Source: CAYNFR01 sp964616755
GTDB lineage: Bacteria; Bacteroidota; Bacteroidia; Chitinophagales; Saprospiraceae
Length of the DNA stretch: 64,000 nt
Assembly (NCBI GenBank): GCA_964616755.1
Contig: CAZTSI010000016.1
Span: 1-64,000, forward strand
Direction: 5' to 3'
Position numbers and translations under genes: made by a program. The notes below the pieces were generated by a model. It was not told the origin of the DNA. It was given only the letters and a program-made list of their open reading frames with translations, and did no database searches. Each line of letters begins with the position of its first letter. The first letter of the stretch is position 1. Below are positions 16,361 through 24,166 of the stretch, piece after piece.

Positions 16361-18655
16361 CTATTTGATCGTATATCTTATGCCTAAAAAACCACGTATG
16401 CCTTGATTAGGAGCAAATATATAATTCGGATCAAAACTGAGGGCGTTGGGGTTGGATATCGTCGGCATCACCTGACCAGAAGCATCAAAAACAACATCTC
16501 GATCAAATGGATCAAAAGCACGCGCGATGATAGGTGCTACTTGATTTTTCCACGGTGTCCAATTCAAAAGATTTTTGACTCCACCATAAAGCTCTACATT
16601 ATTTGTGCCCTTGTAGCTTATTTGAATGTTTTGGATACTCCACCAAGGCGATCGGTCGGGGCGAGGATCCCATGGGCTCAGAATCGGTAGGCGCATCGGG
16701 CCATAAACATTACCCGTATAGTCGAAGGCTAACTTGTTCTTCAAAAATTTATACGATACAGACCATGTGCCTGTAAATTGTTCGGTCAAAATCTGTCGTT
16801 CACTAACATCTCCTTCCTTCTTGCGTACATCCATCAGCGAACCGCCAATGATAAAAGACAGGCCATTTGACAATGTCAGGTCAGCATTCAAACTTATACC
16901 CTTTGAAATAGCTGAACCATCTAGATTGTCATAAATTATTTGATTGGCATTTGTCTCGTAATCAGGAAAAATGACGTCCGTAAAATGCGTGTACCATCCT
17001 GATAATTCAAGACTAGCTATGCCCCCATTTTCTAAATACTTTTTTTTGATATAGTTGACATTGATATTATACGATTGTTCAGGATCGAGTGGTTCAGTGA
17101 TGACCACTTCGCGTGCGCCAGTCAATGCAGCATGATCTTCAGTGAAAAGGTTTACCACTCTAAAGCCAGTGCCCGCATTCACTCTAACAATATCAGTAGT
17201 AGATATAGACCATTTATAGGCTATGCGCGGAGTAAAAATGTTGCCATGTGCACTGTTATAATCATATCTTATACCAAGCAGCATATTGTGCCTTTTATGT
17301 AGGGTTATTTCATCTTGAACGAATATACCTGGAAGCCAAATTTCATCCGGGGCGTTCATGGGATCCGTAGCCTCTCCCCCAGTAGCTGGGGTGTTATCAT
17401 CATAAAACGTATATCGCAATGCTGAGCCTATTAATAGTTCATGATTCTTTAGGGATTTTTGCCAAGTCAATTGTCCAAACCCTATATTTTGTTGGCCTCT
17501 ATAGGGAATGTTACCATAAACCGAATTTTGCTCATGCCCATTAAAGGAAAGTGAAAAAAACATGTCATCCTTCACTGGTAGCTGATATTGTCCCATCAAT
17601 TCCCAACGCTGAGTGGTAATAGCCTCCCCATATACTTGATCTCCACCTCTAAATGATTTTGTCCATTGTAACTCGCCGCCCCATCGGTCTTCCCAATAAT
17701 ATCGTCCTGCCAAATTGAATAATCGGTTATCCTTTCGTTTGATACTCCATTTTTGAAAAATGGAAAGTCGCTCCTGTAGGGTCATGTCTGTGAAATTGTC
17801 TTGATTATTGTCTATTAAATGATCAAAATGAAAGTAGTTTACTCCCGTCAAGACGGAAACATTTTTCCCCGGATTAAATCGAATACCAACATCTGCATTC
17901 ACTTCGCCCCAACTTGTCGCCATGACATCAGTACTCAGGACAGGAGCTTTGTCCGCCCTCTTGGTAATGATATTGATCAATCCACCTATCGCCTCACTCC
18001 CATACAAAGACGAAGCCGGCCCTTTGACAATCTCAATACGTTCTACTAATGCAGTGGGTATGCCCGATAAGCCATAAACCGACCCTAGGCTACTGACTAT
18101 CGGCATTCCATCGATGAGAACCATAGTGTATGGCCCTTCGAGGCCATTAATGTGAATATCTCCTGTGTTGCAAACTTGACAGTTGAGTTGTGGGCGCACC
18201 CCGTTAATATTTTGAAGCGCTTCAAACATATTGGAAGTAGGATTTCTTCTAAAAAATGCAGGAGAGTATACTTCTACAGGAACTGGGCTTTCTAGTCTGT
18301 TTACCTCTTTAAGAGTACCCGTAACGACAACTTCATCTAGAGAACTGGCTGACGTCAATAGTGTAAAATCCACCACAATAAAGACGTCTTCGCTAATCTC
18401 TACCTTCTTTAGGTTGGCCTCGTATCCTACATAAGATGCAACAACTTTGTATTGACCTGGTGGCACATTTGCTAAAGTAAAAAGCCCATTTTCGTCGGCG
18501 CTAGTGCCAAGAGATGTCCCCAGAATAGCAATATTGGCAAAGGACAAAAACTCACCTTCGCTGCTTTTGATCCTACCAGTAATAGTGGATTGTTGTGTCA
18601 TGGATAGGTGCGTGATGCCTAAGTTAATCAACATTAATAAGAAGCCGAACTTCAT
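16361..18655 (-). CDS. TonB-dependent outer membrane receptor, probably metal uptake
   Basis: A 764-residue receptor. After the signal peptide comes a carboxypeptidase-regulatory-like domain (about 23-108, ITGRIKSSEGEFLSFANI), a TonB-box-like DEVVVTG (107-113), a plug (about 120-235, with YTMVLIDGMPIVSSL and ERIEIVKGPASSLYGSEAIGG), then a 22-strand-type barrel to the C-terminus. The plug contains Cys159-x2-Cys162 just before the NGL segment, a feature of one Bacteroidota receptor subgroup. It is cotranscribed with a CxxC lipoprotein and faces a DtxR/MntR-type gene across 122 bp. Iron or manganese uptake is therefore likely but inferred from context only. Confidence 0.88.
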   Translation of the reverse strand: MKFGFLLMLINLGITHLSMTQQSTITGRIKSSEGEFLSFANIAILGTSLGTSADENGLFTLANVPPGQYKVVASYVGYEANLKKVEISEDVFIVVDFTLLTSASSLDEVVVTGTLKEVNRLESPVPVEVYSPAFFRRNPTSNMFEALQNINGVRPQLNCQVCNTGDIHINGLEGPYTMVLIDGMPIVSSLGSVYGLSGIPTALVERIEIVKGPASSLYGSEAIGGLINIITKRADKAPVLSTDVMATSWGEVNADVGIRFNPGKNVSVLTGVNYFHFDHLIDNNQDNFTDMTLQERLSIFQKWSIKRKDNRLFNLAGRYYWEDRWGGELQWTKSFRGGDQVYGEAITTQRWELMGQYQLPVKDDMFFSLSFNGHEQNSVYGNIPYRGQQNIGFGQLTWQKSLKNHELLIGSALRYTFYDDNTPATGGEATDPMNAPDEIWLPGIFVQDEITLHKRHNMLLGIRYDYNSAHGNIFTPRIAYKWSISTTDIVRVNAGTGFRVVNLFTEDHAALTGAREVVITEPLDPEQSYNINVNYIKKKYLENGGIASLELSGWYTHFTDVIFPDYETNANQIIYDNLDGSAISKGISLNADLTLSNGLSFIIGGSLMDVRKKEGDVSERQILTEQFTGTWSVSYKFLKNKLAFDYTGNVYGPMRLPILSPWDPRPDRSPWWSIQNIQISYKGTNNVELYGGVKNLLNWTPWKNQVAPIIARAFDPFDRDVVFDASGQVMPTISNPNALSFDPNYIFAPNQGIRGFLGIRYTIK

Positions 18656-18700
18656 GAATAGTCAATTGTTTGATTATGCTAAATAATTATTTTGATAGTG

Positions 18701-18708
18701 CAAATATA
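18701..18708 (-). promoter_or_regulatory. -7 promoter element of the TonB receptor operon
   Basis: On the minus strand TATATTTG is an exact TAnnTTTG match 45 bp before the receptor ATG. The palindrome at 18713-18728 lies immediately upstream, between the expected -7 and -33 positions, where a bound repressor would block transcription. Confidence 0.6.
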
Positions 18709-18712
18709 TAAT

Positions 18713-18728
18713 GTTAGAATATACTAAC
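18713..18728. promoter_or_regulatory. Palindromic operator candidate for the DtxR/MntR-type regulator
   Basis: GTTAGAATATACTAAC has perfect 5-bp arms (GTTAG/CTAAC) and an almost self-complementary AT core. It sits midway between two divergent -7 elements. Known DtxR-family operators also carry GTTAG..CTAAC-like half-sites, which fits the adjacent regulator. Binding is inferred. Confidence 0.5.
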
Positions 18729-18751
18729 TTATATCTAATCATTTATTATCC

Positions 18752-18759
18752 TATTTTTG
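18752..18759 (+). promoter_or_regulatory. -7 promoter element of the DtxR/MntR-type gene
   Basis: TATTTTTG is an exact TAnnTTTG match 19 bp before the ATG at 18778, giving a very short leader. It is embedded in TTTGATAGTCCAAA (18756-18769), nearly the same 14-mer as at 18691-18704 beside the opposite promoter. Confidence 0.6.
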
Positions 18760-18777
18760 ATAGTCCAAAAAAGTATC

Positions 18778-19434
18778 ATGTCCACTATCGTGAAGGAGAA
18801 TTATCTGAAAGCTCTTTATTTTCTTAATGAAGAGACCAGCAGCATTAATCTGACCGAGCTGAGTAAAAAGTTAGCTGTGAGCAAGCCTACAGCCAACAAC
18901 ATGATTAAAAGCCTTGAGGGTGAAGGTTGGGTAGTCTACCAAAAGTATAAGCCCATCCAACTTACCGAATCAGGGCGATTGGCTGCAGCTATGGTCATTC
19001 GCAAGCACAGATTAACCGAATTATTTCTATATAAATTCATGGAATTTGGTTGGGAAGAAGTTCATGAAATAGCTGAACAAATGGAGCACATTACTTCACC
19101 AAAACTGTTCGCACGCATGGATGAAATGTTAGATTATCCGTCGATTGATCCTCATGGCTCCCCTATACCGGATAAGAACGGCAACGTTCTTATTAAGGAT
19201 TTACGCTTATTGAATGATATTGCTTTGGGCCAAAAAGTACGACTCGCCTCCATAGTAAGAAGTTCAAAAGAGCTTTTGGATTTTCTAAACGAGCGGCACA
19301 TCAAGATTGGCAGCATCCTTCAATTAATCAAAATTGAGCCGTTCGACAAGAGTTGTTGGATTAGCCTCGACGGAAAATCGCCCATCGTCATTACGAGCAA
19401 GGTGTCACAACATTTATTAGTCGAAGAGATTTAA
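18778..19434 (+). CDS. DtxR/MntR-family metal-dependent transcriptional regulator
   Basis: A 218-residue repressor from the ATG at 18778; the in-frame TTG at 18757 lies within the -7 element and is rejected as a start. The N-terminus MSTIVKENYLKALYFL is typical of the family, followed by a winged helix (LTELSKKLAVSKPTANNMIKSL, then a wing ending PIQLTESG). A dimerisation and metal-binding region (about 75-135, with HRLTELFL, E and H residues in EEVHEIAEQMEH) follows, and a C-terminal SH3/FeoA-like domain (from about 145, ALGQKVRLASI). It is divergent from the TonB receptor across a palindrome and probably represses it and itself when metal is plentiful. Whether Fe or Mn is sensed cannot be read. 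Confidence 0.9.
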   Translation: MSTIVKENYLKALYFLNEETSSINLTELSKKLAVSKPTANNMIKSLEGEGWVVYQKYKPIQLTESGRLAAAMVIRKHRLTELFLYKFMEFGWEEVHEIAEQMEHITSPKLFARMDEMLDYPSIDPHGSPIPDKNGNVLIKDLRLLNDIALGQKVRLASIVRSSKELLDFLNERHIKIGSILQLIKIEPFDKSCWISLDGKSPIVITSKVSQHLLVEEI

Positions 19435-19473
19435 AATGTACATCTCAACGTTTATATCAGCAGATAAGAGTTT

Positions 19474-20754
19474 ATGACTAATCGTTTGATACGCCAAATG
19501 GCTCTGTTAGGTGGAGTGTCAATTTTAGCTATATTGACCATACAAGGCTTTTGGCTACGACAGACTTATTCCCTTAAAGATTCCGAATTTCACCGGACGG
19601 TGAGCATTGCCCTTTTTGACGTAGCTGAAAAAATTGCTGAATTTAATGAAGCCGATCTACCAAAACAAAACCTGATTCAGCGCCAGAGCAGTAATATTTA
19701 TGCCGTTAATATCAATGATGTCATCGACCCTAATATACTTGAGGACTATCTCATTCGCATTTTTACCGAGCGCGCCCTCCAAACCGATTTTGAGTATGCG
19801 GTGTATGACTGCCTCAACAAAGAATTGGTCTACGGCAATTATTGCAAGCTAACAGATCGAGAGACACCAAGGACAATTCAGGGTAACATTCCGAAATTTG
19901 ACGATTTGATCTACTATTTTGTTGTCAGATTTCCTTCACGCAATAGTTGGCTCATCGGCCAATTGTGGCAAAATGCGCTATTAGGCGTAGCCACTTTATT
20001 CATTATTGCTTTCTTTATCTATTCAATGTGGTTGATTTTGCACCAAAAAAAGATGAGTGAACTACAAAAGGATTTCATTAACAACATGACTCACGAGTTT
20101 AGAACACCCATCACCTCTATCAAAATAGCGGCTAGAGCGCTGCACGATACGCCCATCATCGCAGGAAACGACAGATTAATAAAATATACAGAAATCATCA
20201 CAGAACAAAACGACCGACTCAACCTTCAAGTCGAAAAAGTCCTGAACCTTGCAAAACTAGAAGGCGACAATTTTAAGCTTAATTGTGAAAATCTGGAGCT
20301 CATTTCTGTACTAGATAAAATTATTACAAGTCAGCAGATAAAAATGCAAGAGTCTGATGAAGGAAACGTTCGTTTAGTTACGGACGTCGTACGAGCCACC
20401 ATTTTTGCGGACAAATTGCATTTTTCAAATTCGATCTACAGCCTTTTAGATAATGCCGTCAAATATTGCAAGGAAGTTCCTGAGGTAACTGTCAACGTCG
20501 TAGATGCTGGAAAAACCTACCGCATTTCTGTAATTGATAATGGTATTGGCATAGAAAAAGAGAATGTAGCCAAACTATTCACCAAGTTCTATCGCGTGCC
20601 CACAGGTAATCTTCACAATGTCAAAGGCTTTGGTTTAGGATTGTTTTACGTCAAGAGCATTATTGACTCTCATGGTTGGGAAATCGAAGTGGAAAGTAAT
20701 CCAGAGAAGGGTTCTACGTTTACTATTGTTATAAGCAAATCACATGAACAATAA
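19474..20754 (+). CDS. Sensor histidine kinase
   Basis: A 426-residue membrane kinase: TM1 at about 9-28, a periplasmic sensor of about 135 residues with two cysteines (C113, C124), TM2 at about 168-190, then HisKA with phospho-acceptor His207 in NNMTHEFRTP and an HATPase domain (N-box DNAVKYC, G1 DNGIGI, G2 GFGLGLFYVKSI). No HAMP domain is evident between TM2 and HisKA. It overlaps the response regulator by 11 bp, so the two form a pair; it starts 39 bp after the DtxR-like gene and may share its transcript. Architecture resembles the RprX-type kinases of Bacteroidota. The signal is unknown. Confidence 0.92.
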   Translation: MTNRLIRQMALLGGVSILAILTIQGFWLRQTYSLKDSEFHRTVSIALFDVAEKIAEFNEADLPKQNLIQRQSSNIYAVNINDVIDPNILEDYLIRIFTERALQTDFEYAVYDCLNKELVYGNYCKLTDRETPRTIQGNIPKFDDLIYYFVVRFPSRNSWLIGQLWQNALLGVATLFIIAFFIYSMWLILHQKKMSELQKDFINNMTHEFRTPITSIKIAARALHDTPIIAGNDRLIKYTEIITEQNDRLNLQVEKVLNLAKLEGDNFKLNCENLELISVLDKIITSQQIKMQESDEGNVRLVTDVVRATIFADKLHFSNSIYSLLDNAVKYCKEVPEVTVNVVDAGKTYRISVIDNGIGIEKENVAKLFTKFYRVPTGNLHNVKGFGLGLFYVKSIIDSHGWEIEVESNPEKGSTFTIVISKSHEQ

Positions 20755-21439
20755 AATACTATATGTCGAAGACGACGCCACCCTTGCATTTTTGGTGAAA
20801 GATAATCTCGAAATGAATGACAACTTTACCTTATGTCATTATAATGATGGGATGCTAGCCAAGAAAGCGTTTGCAAAAGAAGTTTTTGACCTTTGTCTTA
20901 TTGATGTGATGTTGCCAAGTCTCGATGGCTTTAGTCTAGCTGAACATATACGTGAGCAAAACTCTCAGGTGCCTATCATTTTTCTTACCGCCAAATCGAT
21001 GCAGGAAGATAAATTAGCGGGTTTAAAAATAGGTGCCGACGATTACATTACTAAACCCTTCAACATTGAAGAGCTCATACTCAAGATCAATATCTTCTTG
21101 AAGCGAAAGTTCATCAATGCCACCGAAGTGGTCAGTGACATTAAAATTGGTAATTTTTTGTTTGACCCGATCAATCAAACCTTAACTCTTGATCACTCCT
21201 CTAGTAAGTTGACACAACGTGAGTGCGAATTGCTCATTCTATTAGCACAAAAGCCAAACGAAGTTATTACACGTAAGAATCTTCTGGAACGCGTATGGGG
21301 CAAAGAAGATTATTTTTTAGGCCGAAGTATGGATGTATTTATTAGTCGATTGCGCAAGTACCTTTCTGCGGATCCGTCATTAGAAATTGAAAATATTCAT
21401 GGTGTAGGCTTTCGGCTAAATACACTCACTACAACATAA
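20744..21439 (+). CDS. OmpR/PhoB-type response regulator
   Basis: 231 residues. The receiver domain (1-120) has the acidic pair in YVEDD, phospho-acceptor Asp54 in LCLIDVMLP, a Thr in FLTAK and the conserved Lys in DDYITKPF. A C-terminal winged helix (about 132-228) carries LTQRECELLILLAQKPNEVITR and the SMDVFISRLRKYL recognition region. The start codon lies inside the end of the kinase gene (11-bp overlap), which suggests translational coupling. RprY-like by architecture. Target genes are unknown. Confidence 0.94.
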   Translation: MNNKILYVEDDATLAFLVKDNLEMNDNFTLCHYNDGMLAKKAFAKEVFDLCLIDVMLPSLDGFSLAEHIREQNSQVPIIFLTAKSMQEDKLAGLKIGADDYITKPFNIEELILKINIFLKRKFINATEVVSDIKIGNFLFDPINQTLTLDHSSSKLTQRECELLILLAQKPNEVITRKNLLERVWGKEDYFLGRSMDVFISRLRKYLSADPSLEIENIHGVGFRLNTLTTT

Positions 21440-21470
21440 AAAAAGGTGTCACTCTAGCGAATGACACCTT
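21436..21470. terminator. Bidirectional terminator between convergent genes
   Basis: AAGGTGTCA (21443-21451) pairs with TGACACCTT (21462-21470) across a 10-nt loop. On the minus strand it is followed by a run of seven T residues, so it is strong for the DUF3078 operon; on the plus strand the tail is only TTTAATA, so it is weaker for the response regulator. Confidence 0.75.
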
Positions 21471-21522
21471 TAATACCTATGAGAGTAGATGGAAAAAATC
21501 TACTCAAATGTACAACCTATAT

Positions 21523-22434
21523 TTAGAGAGCGTAGGAAACTCCCATAATGAAATACGATTGAAAGTGTTCGTCTCCTAGCGGAAGCGTTTCTTGCCGGCT
21601 CTTTCTAATAGCATATTCCAAACCAACTCCTATACCCCCAAGCATCTTAAAGTTTAATCCATTTATCCACGTGTAATTGGACAATCCACTTAAATCACTA
21701 TAGCTAGCAAAGCCAGAGAAATTGGTGCGATAACTGAACCCTTTTCCCAAGTCTCGAGAATAATCTGCCACCACCTTACAGCCCAATGAACTCTGAAAAT
21801 TAGCAGCATTATCCGCGATGATAATATTATAGTTTAGGGGGTGAAAAACAGCTACGAAATTAGGGCTAGGGTTCCATGTTAAGCCCACTCCTAAGTCTAT
21901 ATACGCAGGGTTAAATGCATTATCTAAGAAGGTAGTTCTAAGTTCGCCCAACGTTGAAACTGCGAGCGTTTTTGTTATATTTCGACCATAAAGCGACTGA
22001 ACATTAAATACGTCTGCTGTTTTTTGAAAAGTGCTATTATCATTATCTGCTTTCGAAAACTTCTGCCATCCCAAGGTTAATTGGCCGTTATTTCTCCAGA
22101 AGTAATCTTCACCAATTTTATTGGCAAAGCCATTGAATGCCACGCCAATATTGGTCGCAGTTGAATTAAGATTGTCTCCTCTTGTCGCCCAATTGTTAAA
22201 TGCATTTAAGTCCAAACCTATGATGCCCCTCGTCCCCTTATCCCAATACGGAAATGTCACCATCTGCCCAGCAATAGCAGATATCTCTCCCTCAAGTGCC
22301 GCCACTTGATCTTTTAGCGCCCCTAATTCCGCTTCCTTTAATTCCTTTTGAGCAGCCAATTCATCTGTCGTTTGGGCTATCGCCGAAAAATTAAACATTA
22401 AGAAGCACATACTTAATGAAAGAAAAATTCTCAT
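21523..22434 (-). CDS. DUF3078 outer membrane protein
   Basis: A 303-residue protein with a signal peptide (ending near AIAQ), a short coiled coil (about 22-56, ELAAQKELKEAELGALKDQ) and then a beta-barrel-like domain of the DUF3078 type, with the family's WxxGTRGIIGLDLNAFNNWATRGDN-like opening and ending in an aromatic/aliphatic strand (GVSYAL). The function of the family is unknown. The gene begins 1 bp after the MscS-type channel and is the last of a four-gene unit headed by an ECF sigma factor, so it is likely under the same envelope-related control. Confidence 0.82.
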   Translation of the reverse strand: MRIFLSLSMCFLMFNFSAIAQTTDELAAQKELKEAELGALKDQVAALEGEISAIAGQMVTFPYWDKGTRGIIGLDLNAFNNWATRGDNLNSTATNIGVAFNGFANKIGEDYFWRNNGQLTLGWQKFSKADNDNSTFQKTADVFNVQSLYGRNITKTLAVSTLGELRTTFLDNAFNPAYIDLGVGLTWNPSPNFVAVFHPLNYNIIIADNAANFQSSLGCKVVADYSRDLGKGFSYRTNFSGFASYSDLSGLSNYTWINGLNFKMLGGIGVGLEYAIRKSRQETLPLGDEHFQSYFIMGVSYAL

Positions 22435-22435
22435 G

Positions 22436-23251
22436 TTACTCGATTTTTAATTGTTTATTATGAATGATTATTTTATCATTTAGTAATGATTTCATTGGAA
22501 AGTAAATAAATTTATCGCCGGACAAAATCTTTATAGAGTTTTTATCCATGTCCACGACCTGACCACTTTCTCCACCAAACGTAATGTCATCTCCAATCTT
22601 AATCTTGTCCTTACTATAGAAGCTTGTCAAAAAATTTGCCATGACATCTCTTGAAGCTAATCCATATCCTATAGAAAAAGCCAATACTGCACCTGCAATG
22701 ATGATGGATATATTTTGCTCTAAAAAATCCGTACTAATGCCCGCTTGTGATACAGCTACAATAATAACATTGACAAACAAAAAGTAAAAGACAAAATTGG
22801 CTATCATCACGGCTGATGGTATTACTAATGATCGGAGTGCTGTCTCGATCATTTTTCTGATCATTTCCGACACCAATATCCCGATAACTAGTAAGATTAA
22901 CGCCACCAATAGCTTTGGTATAAAGCTAAAAAGATCTACTACGAGTGTAGATATCGCTTGAAGCTGCAATATATCTGTCGCTACGAGAAGAACAAAAAGT
23001 AATAAAAAATAATAAAAAATCTTGCCCACTATAACACTCAGCTTAATAGTCATGTTCGCTTTGGCAATAATTTCGATTTCGTTGAGCTTATCACCAAGAG
23101 TGTCGATATTCACACGCGCCAACAGCCTAATGATACTCTTAGACAGTATTTTGACAATAATATAACCTACAATAAAAACAAATAAGGCTGAAAGCACCCT
23201 AGGCACTACCTGTACCACCTGTTGTAATAGTAATACTAATGTGTCGGACAT
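22436..23251 (-). CDS. MscS-family mechanosensitive channel
   Basis: A 271-residue inner-membrane protein with four or five hydrophobic segments. The last (about 175-205, IIIAGAVLAFSIGYGLASRDVMANFLT) resembles the pore-lining TM3 of MscS, followed by a small beta domain (IKIGDDITFGGESGQVVDMD) and a short C-terminus, making it smaller than E. coli MscS. It should release osmolytes on hypo-osmotic stress. It lies in a unit with an ECF sigma factor and a 61-aa protein upstream and DUF3078 downstream, which suggests a turgor- or envelope-stress regulon (inference). Confidence 0.88.
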   Translation of the reverse strand: MSDTLVLLLQQVVQVVPRVLSALFVFIVGYIIVKILSKSIIRLLARVNIDTLGDKLNEIEIIAKANMTIKLSVIVGKIFYYFLLLFVLLVATDILQLQAISTLVVDLFSFIPKLLVALILLVIGILVSEMIRKMIETALRSLVIPSAVMIANFVFYFLFVNVIIVAVSQAGISTDFLEQNISIIIAGAVLAFSIGYGLASRDVMANFLTSFYSKDKIKIGDDITFGGESGQVVDMDKNSIKILSGDKFIYFPMKSLLNDKIIIHNKQLKIE

Positions 23252-23279
23252 GGTGTTAGCATTTTAAGCGTGAAACGCA

Positions 23280-23465
23280 TTAGGGTTTTTTTTGAGATCC
23301 ACCAAAAAGAGCAAATATTAATTTGGGTAAATAGGTTTCAGCGATATCCCCTAGATGCGACCAAATATCCTTTCGCCCCTTAATATTTTTTTTGATCGAC
23401 GACTCGCGAGCAAAAAACAAATTTTCATTTTCACTTTCCAGCAATTTGAATGGATTATTCTCCAT
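23280..23465 (-). CDS. Small 61-aa protein behind the sigma factor
   Basis: No family recognised. The 61-residue product is charged in its first half (MENNPFKLLESENENL) and ends in a hydrophobic, possibly amphipathic helix (YLPKLIFALFGG) before a basic tail. It lies 11 bp after the sigma factor stop and 28 bp before the MscS-type gene on the same strand, and starts with ATG, so it is almost certainly translated in this operon. Its place directly behind an ECF sigma factor that lacks a visible anti-sigma gene makes a regulatory or membrane-docking role worth testing; this is inference from position only. Confidence 0.7.
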   Translation of the reverse strand: MENNPFKLLESENENLFFARESSIKKNIKGRKDIWSHLGDIAETYLPKLIFALFGGSQKKP

Positions 23466-23476
23466 AAGTATATGTT

Positions 23477-24064
23477 TTAATAGGCTTCCTCATAAGATCT
23501 TACCACCTTATGTTTAGCTCTTTTTAGTTGCATTTTGACGGCACTTTCACTCTTGTCGATGATTTCTGCTATTTCAACAATTGACATATTGTCCATGTAT
23601 TTCATCATTAATACAGATTTATCACCTTCGTTTAGTGTATCCATGATCCGTTTCAATTGTTCGAGTTTGATTTCTAACAGCTTCTTATCCTCTATTTCAT
23701 TATCCTCTGGCGTCTCTTCCATCTTTTCTTCGAGCTCCGTCTCATTGCGTTTTTTTCTTTTTCTTATAGCGTCAATGCAAAAATTATACGTTATCGAATA
23801 AATCCACGTCGACAATTTTGAACGACCACTAAATGAGGACAAGTTCAACATTATCTTCACCAAAATATCTTGCGTCAAATCCTCGGCCATTGATTCATCT
23901 CGCAGCAAGGTCAAACACTTTCCAAATATCTTTTTCGAATATCGATGATAGATGAGATCGAAAAAATAATTGTTCCCAGTCTTCAAATACTCCTCAACAA
24001 TATCTTCATCAGACAGCCTATCAGTTGCGCCAGTGGTGAACAGAGATAGAACATACTTGAGCAT
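23477..24064 (-). CDS. ECF-type RNA polymerase sigma factor
   Basis: 195 residues. Region 2 (about 25-95) carries DLIYHRYSKKIFGKCLTLL and the -10-recognition segment SKLSTWIYSITYNFCIDAIRKRKK; region 4 (about 130-190) carries the helix-turn-helix MSIVEIAEIIDKSESAVKMQ. An acidic linker (ETELEEKMEETPEDNEIED) joins them. It heads a unit with the 61-aa protein, MscS-type channel and DUF3078. No zinc anti-sigma or FecR-type protein is next to it. It is divergent from the M28 peptidase gene. A one-mismatch -7 element (TAACTTTA, 24099-24092 on the minus strand) lies about 30 bp upstream. Confidence 0.93.
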   Translation of the reverse strand: MLKYVLSLFTTGATDRLSDEDIVEEYLKTGNNYFFDLIYHRYSKKIFGKCLTLLRDESMAEDLTQDILVKIMLNLSSFSGRSKLSTWIYSITYNFCIDAIRKRKKRNETELEEKMEETPEDNEIEDKKLLEIKLEQLKRIMDTLNEGDKSVLMMKYMDNMSIVEIAEIIDKSESAVKMQLKRAKHKVVRSYEEAY

Positions 24065-24072
24065 TCTAATAG

Positions 24073-24105
24073 TTTGGACGTAAAAAAAGGATAAAGTTAC
24101 TTTTG
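24073..24105 (+). promoter_or_regulatory. Full -33/-7 promoter of the M28 peptidase gene
   Basis: TTTG at 24073-24076 and TACTTTTG at 24098-24105 match both Bacteroidota consensus elements exactly with a 21-bp spacer. The start codon ATG is at 24167, giving a leader of about 55 nt. Confidence 0.7.
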
Positions 24106-24166
24106 TGCCTTAATTATTTATCAATTACGACATTGCAATTATATTGAGGCCTTAAAATTTGTGCTT

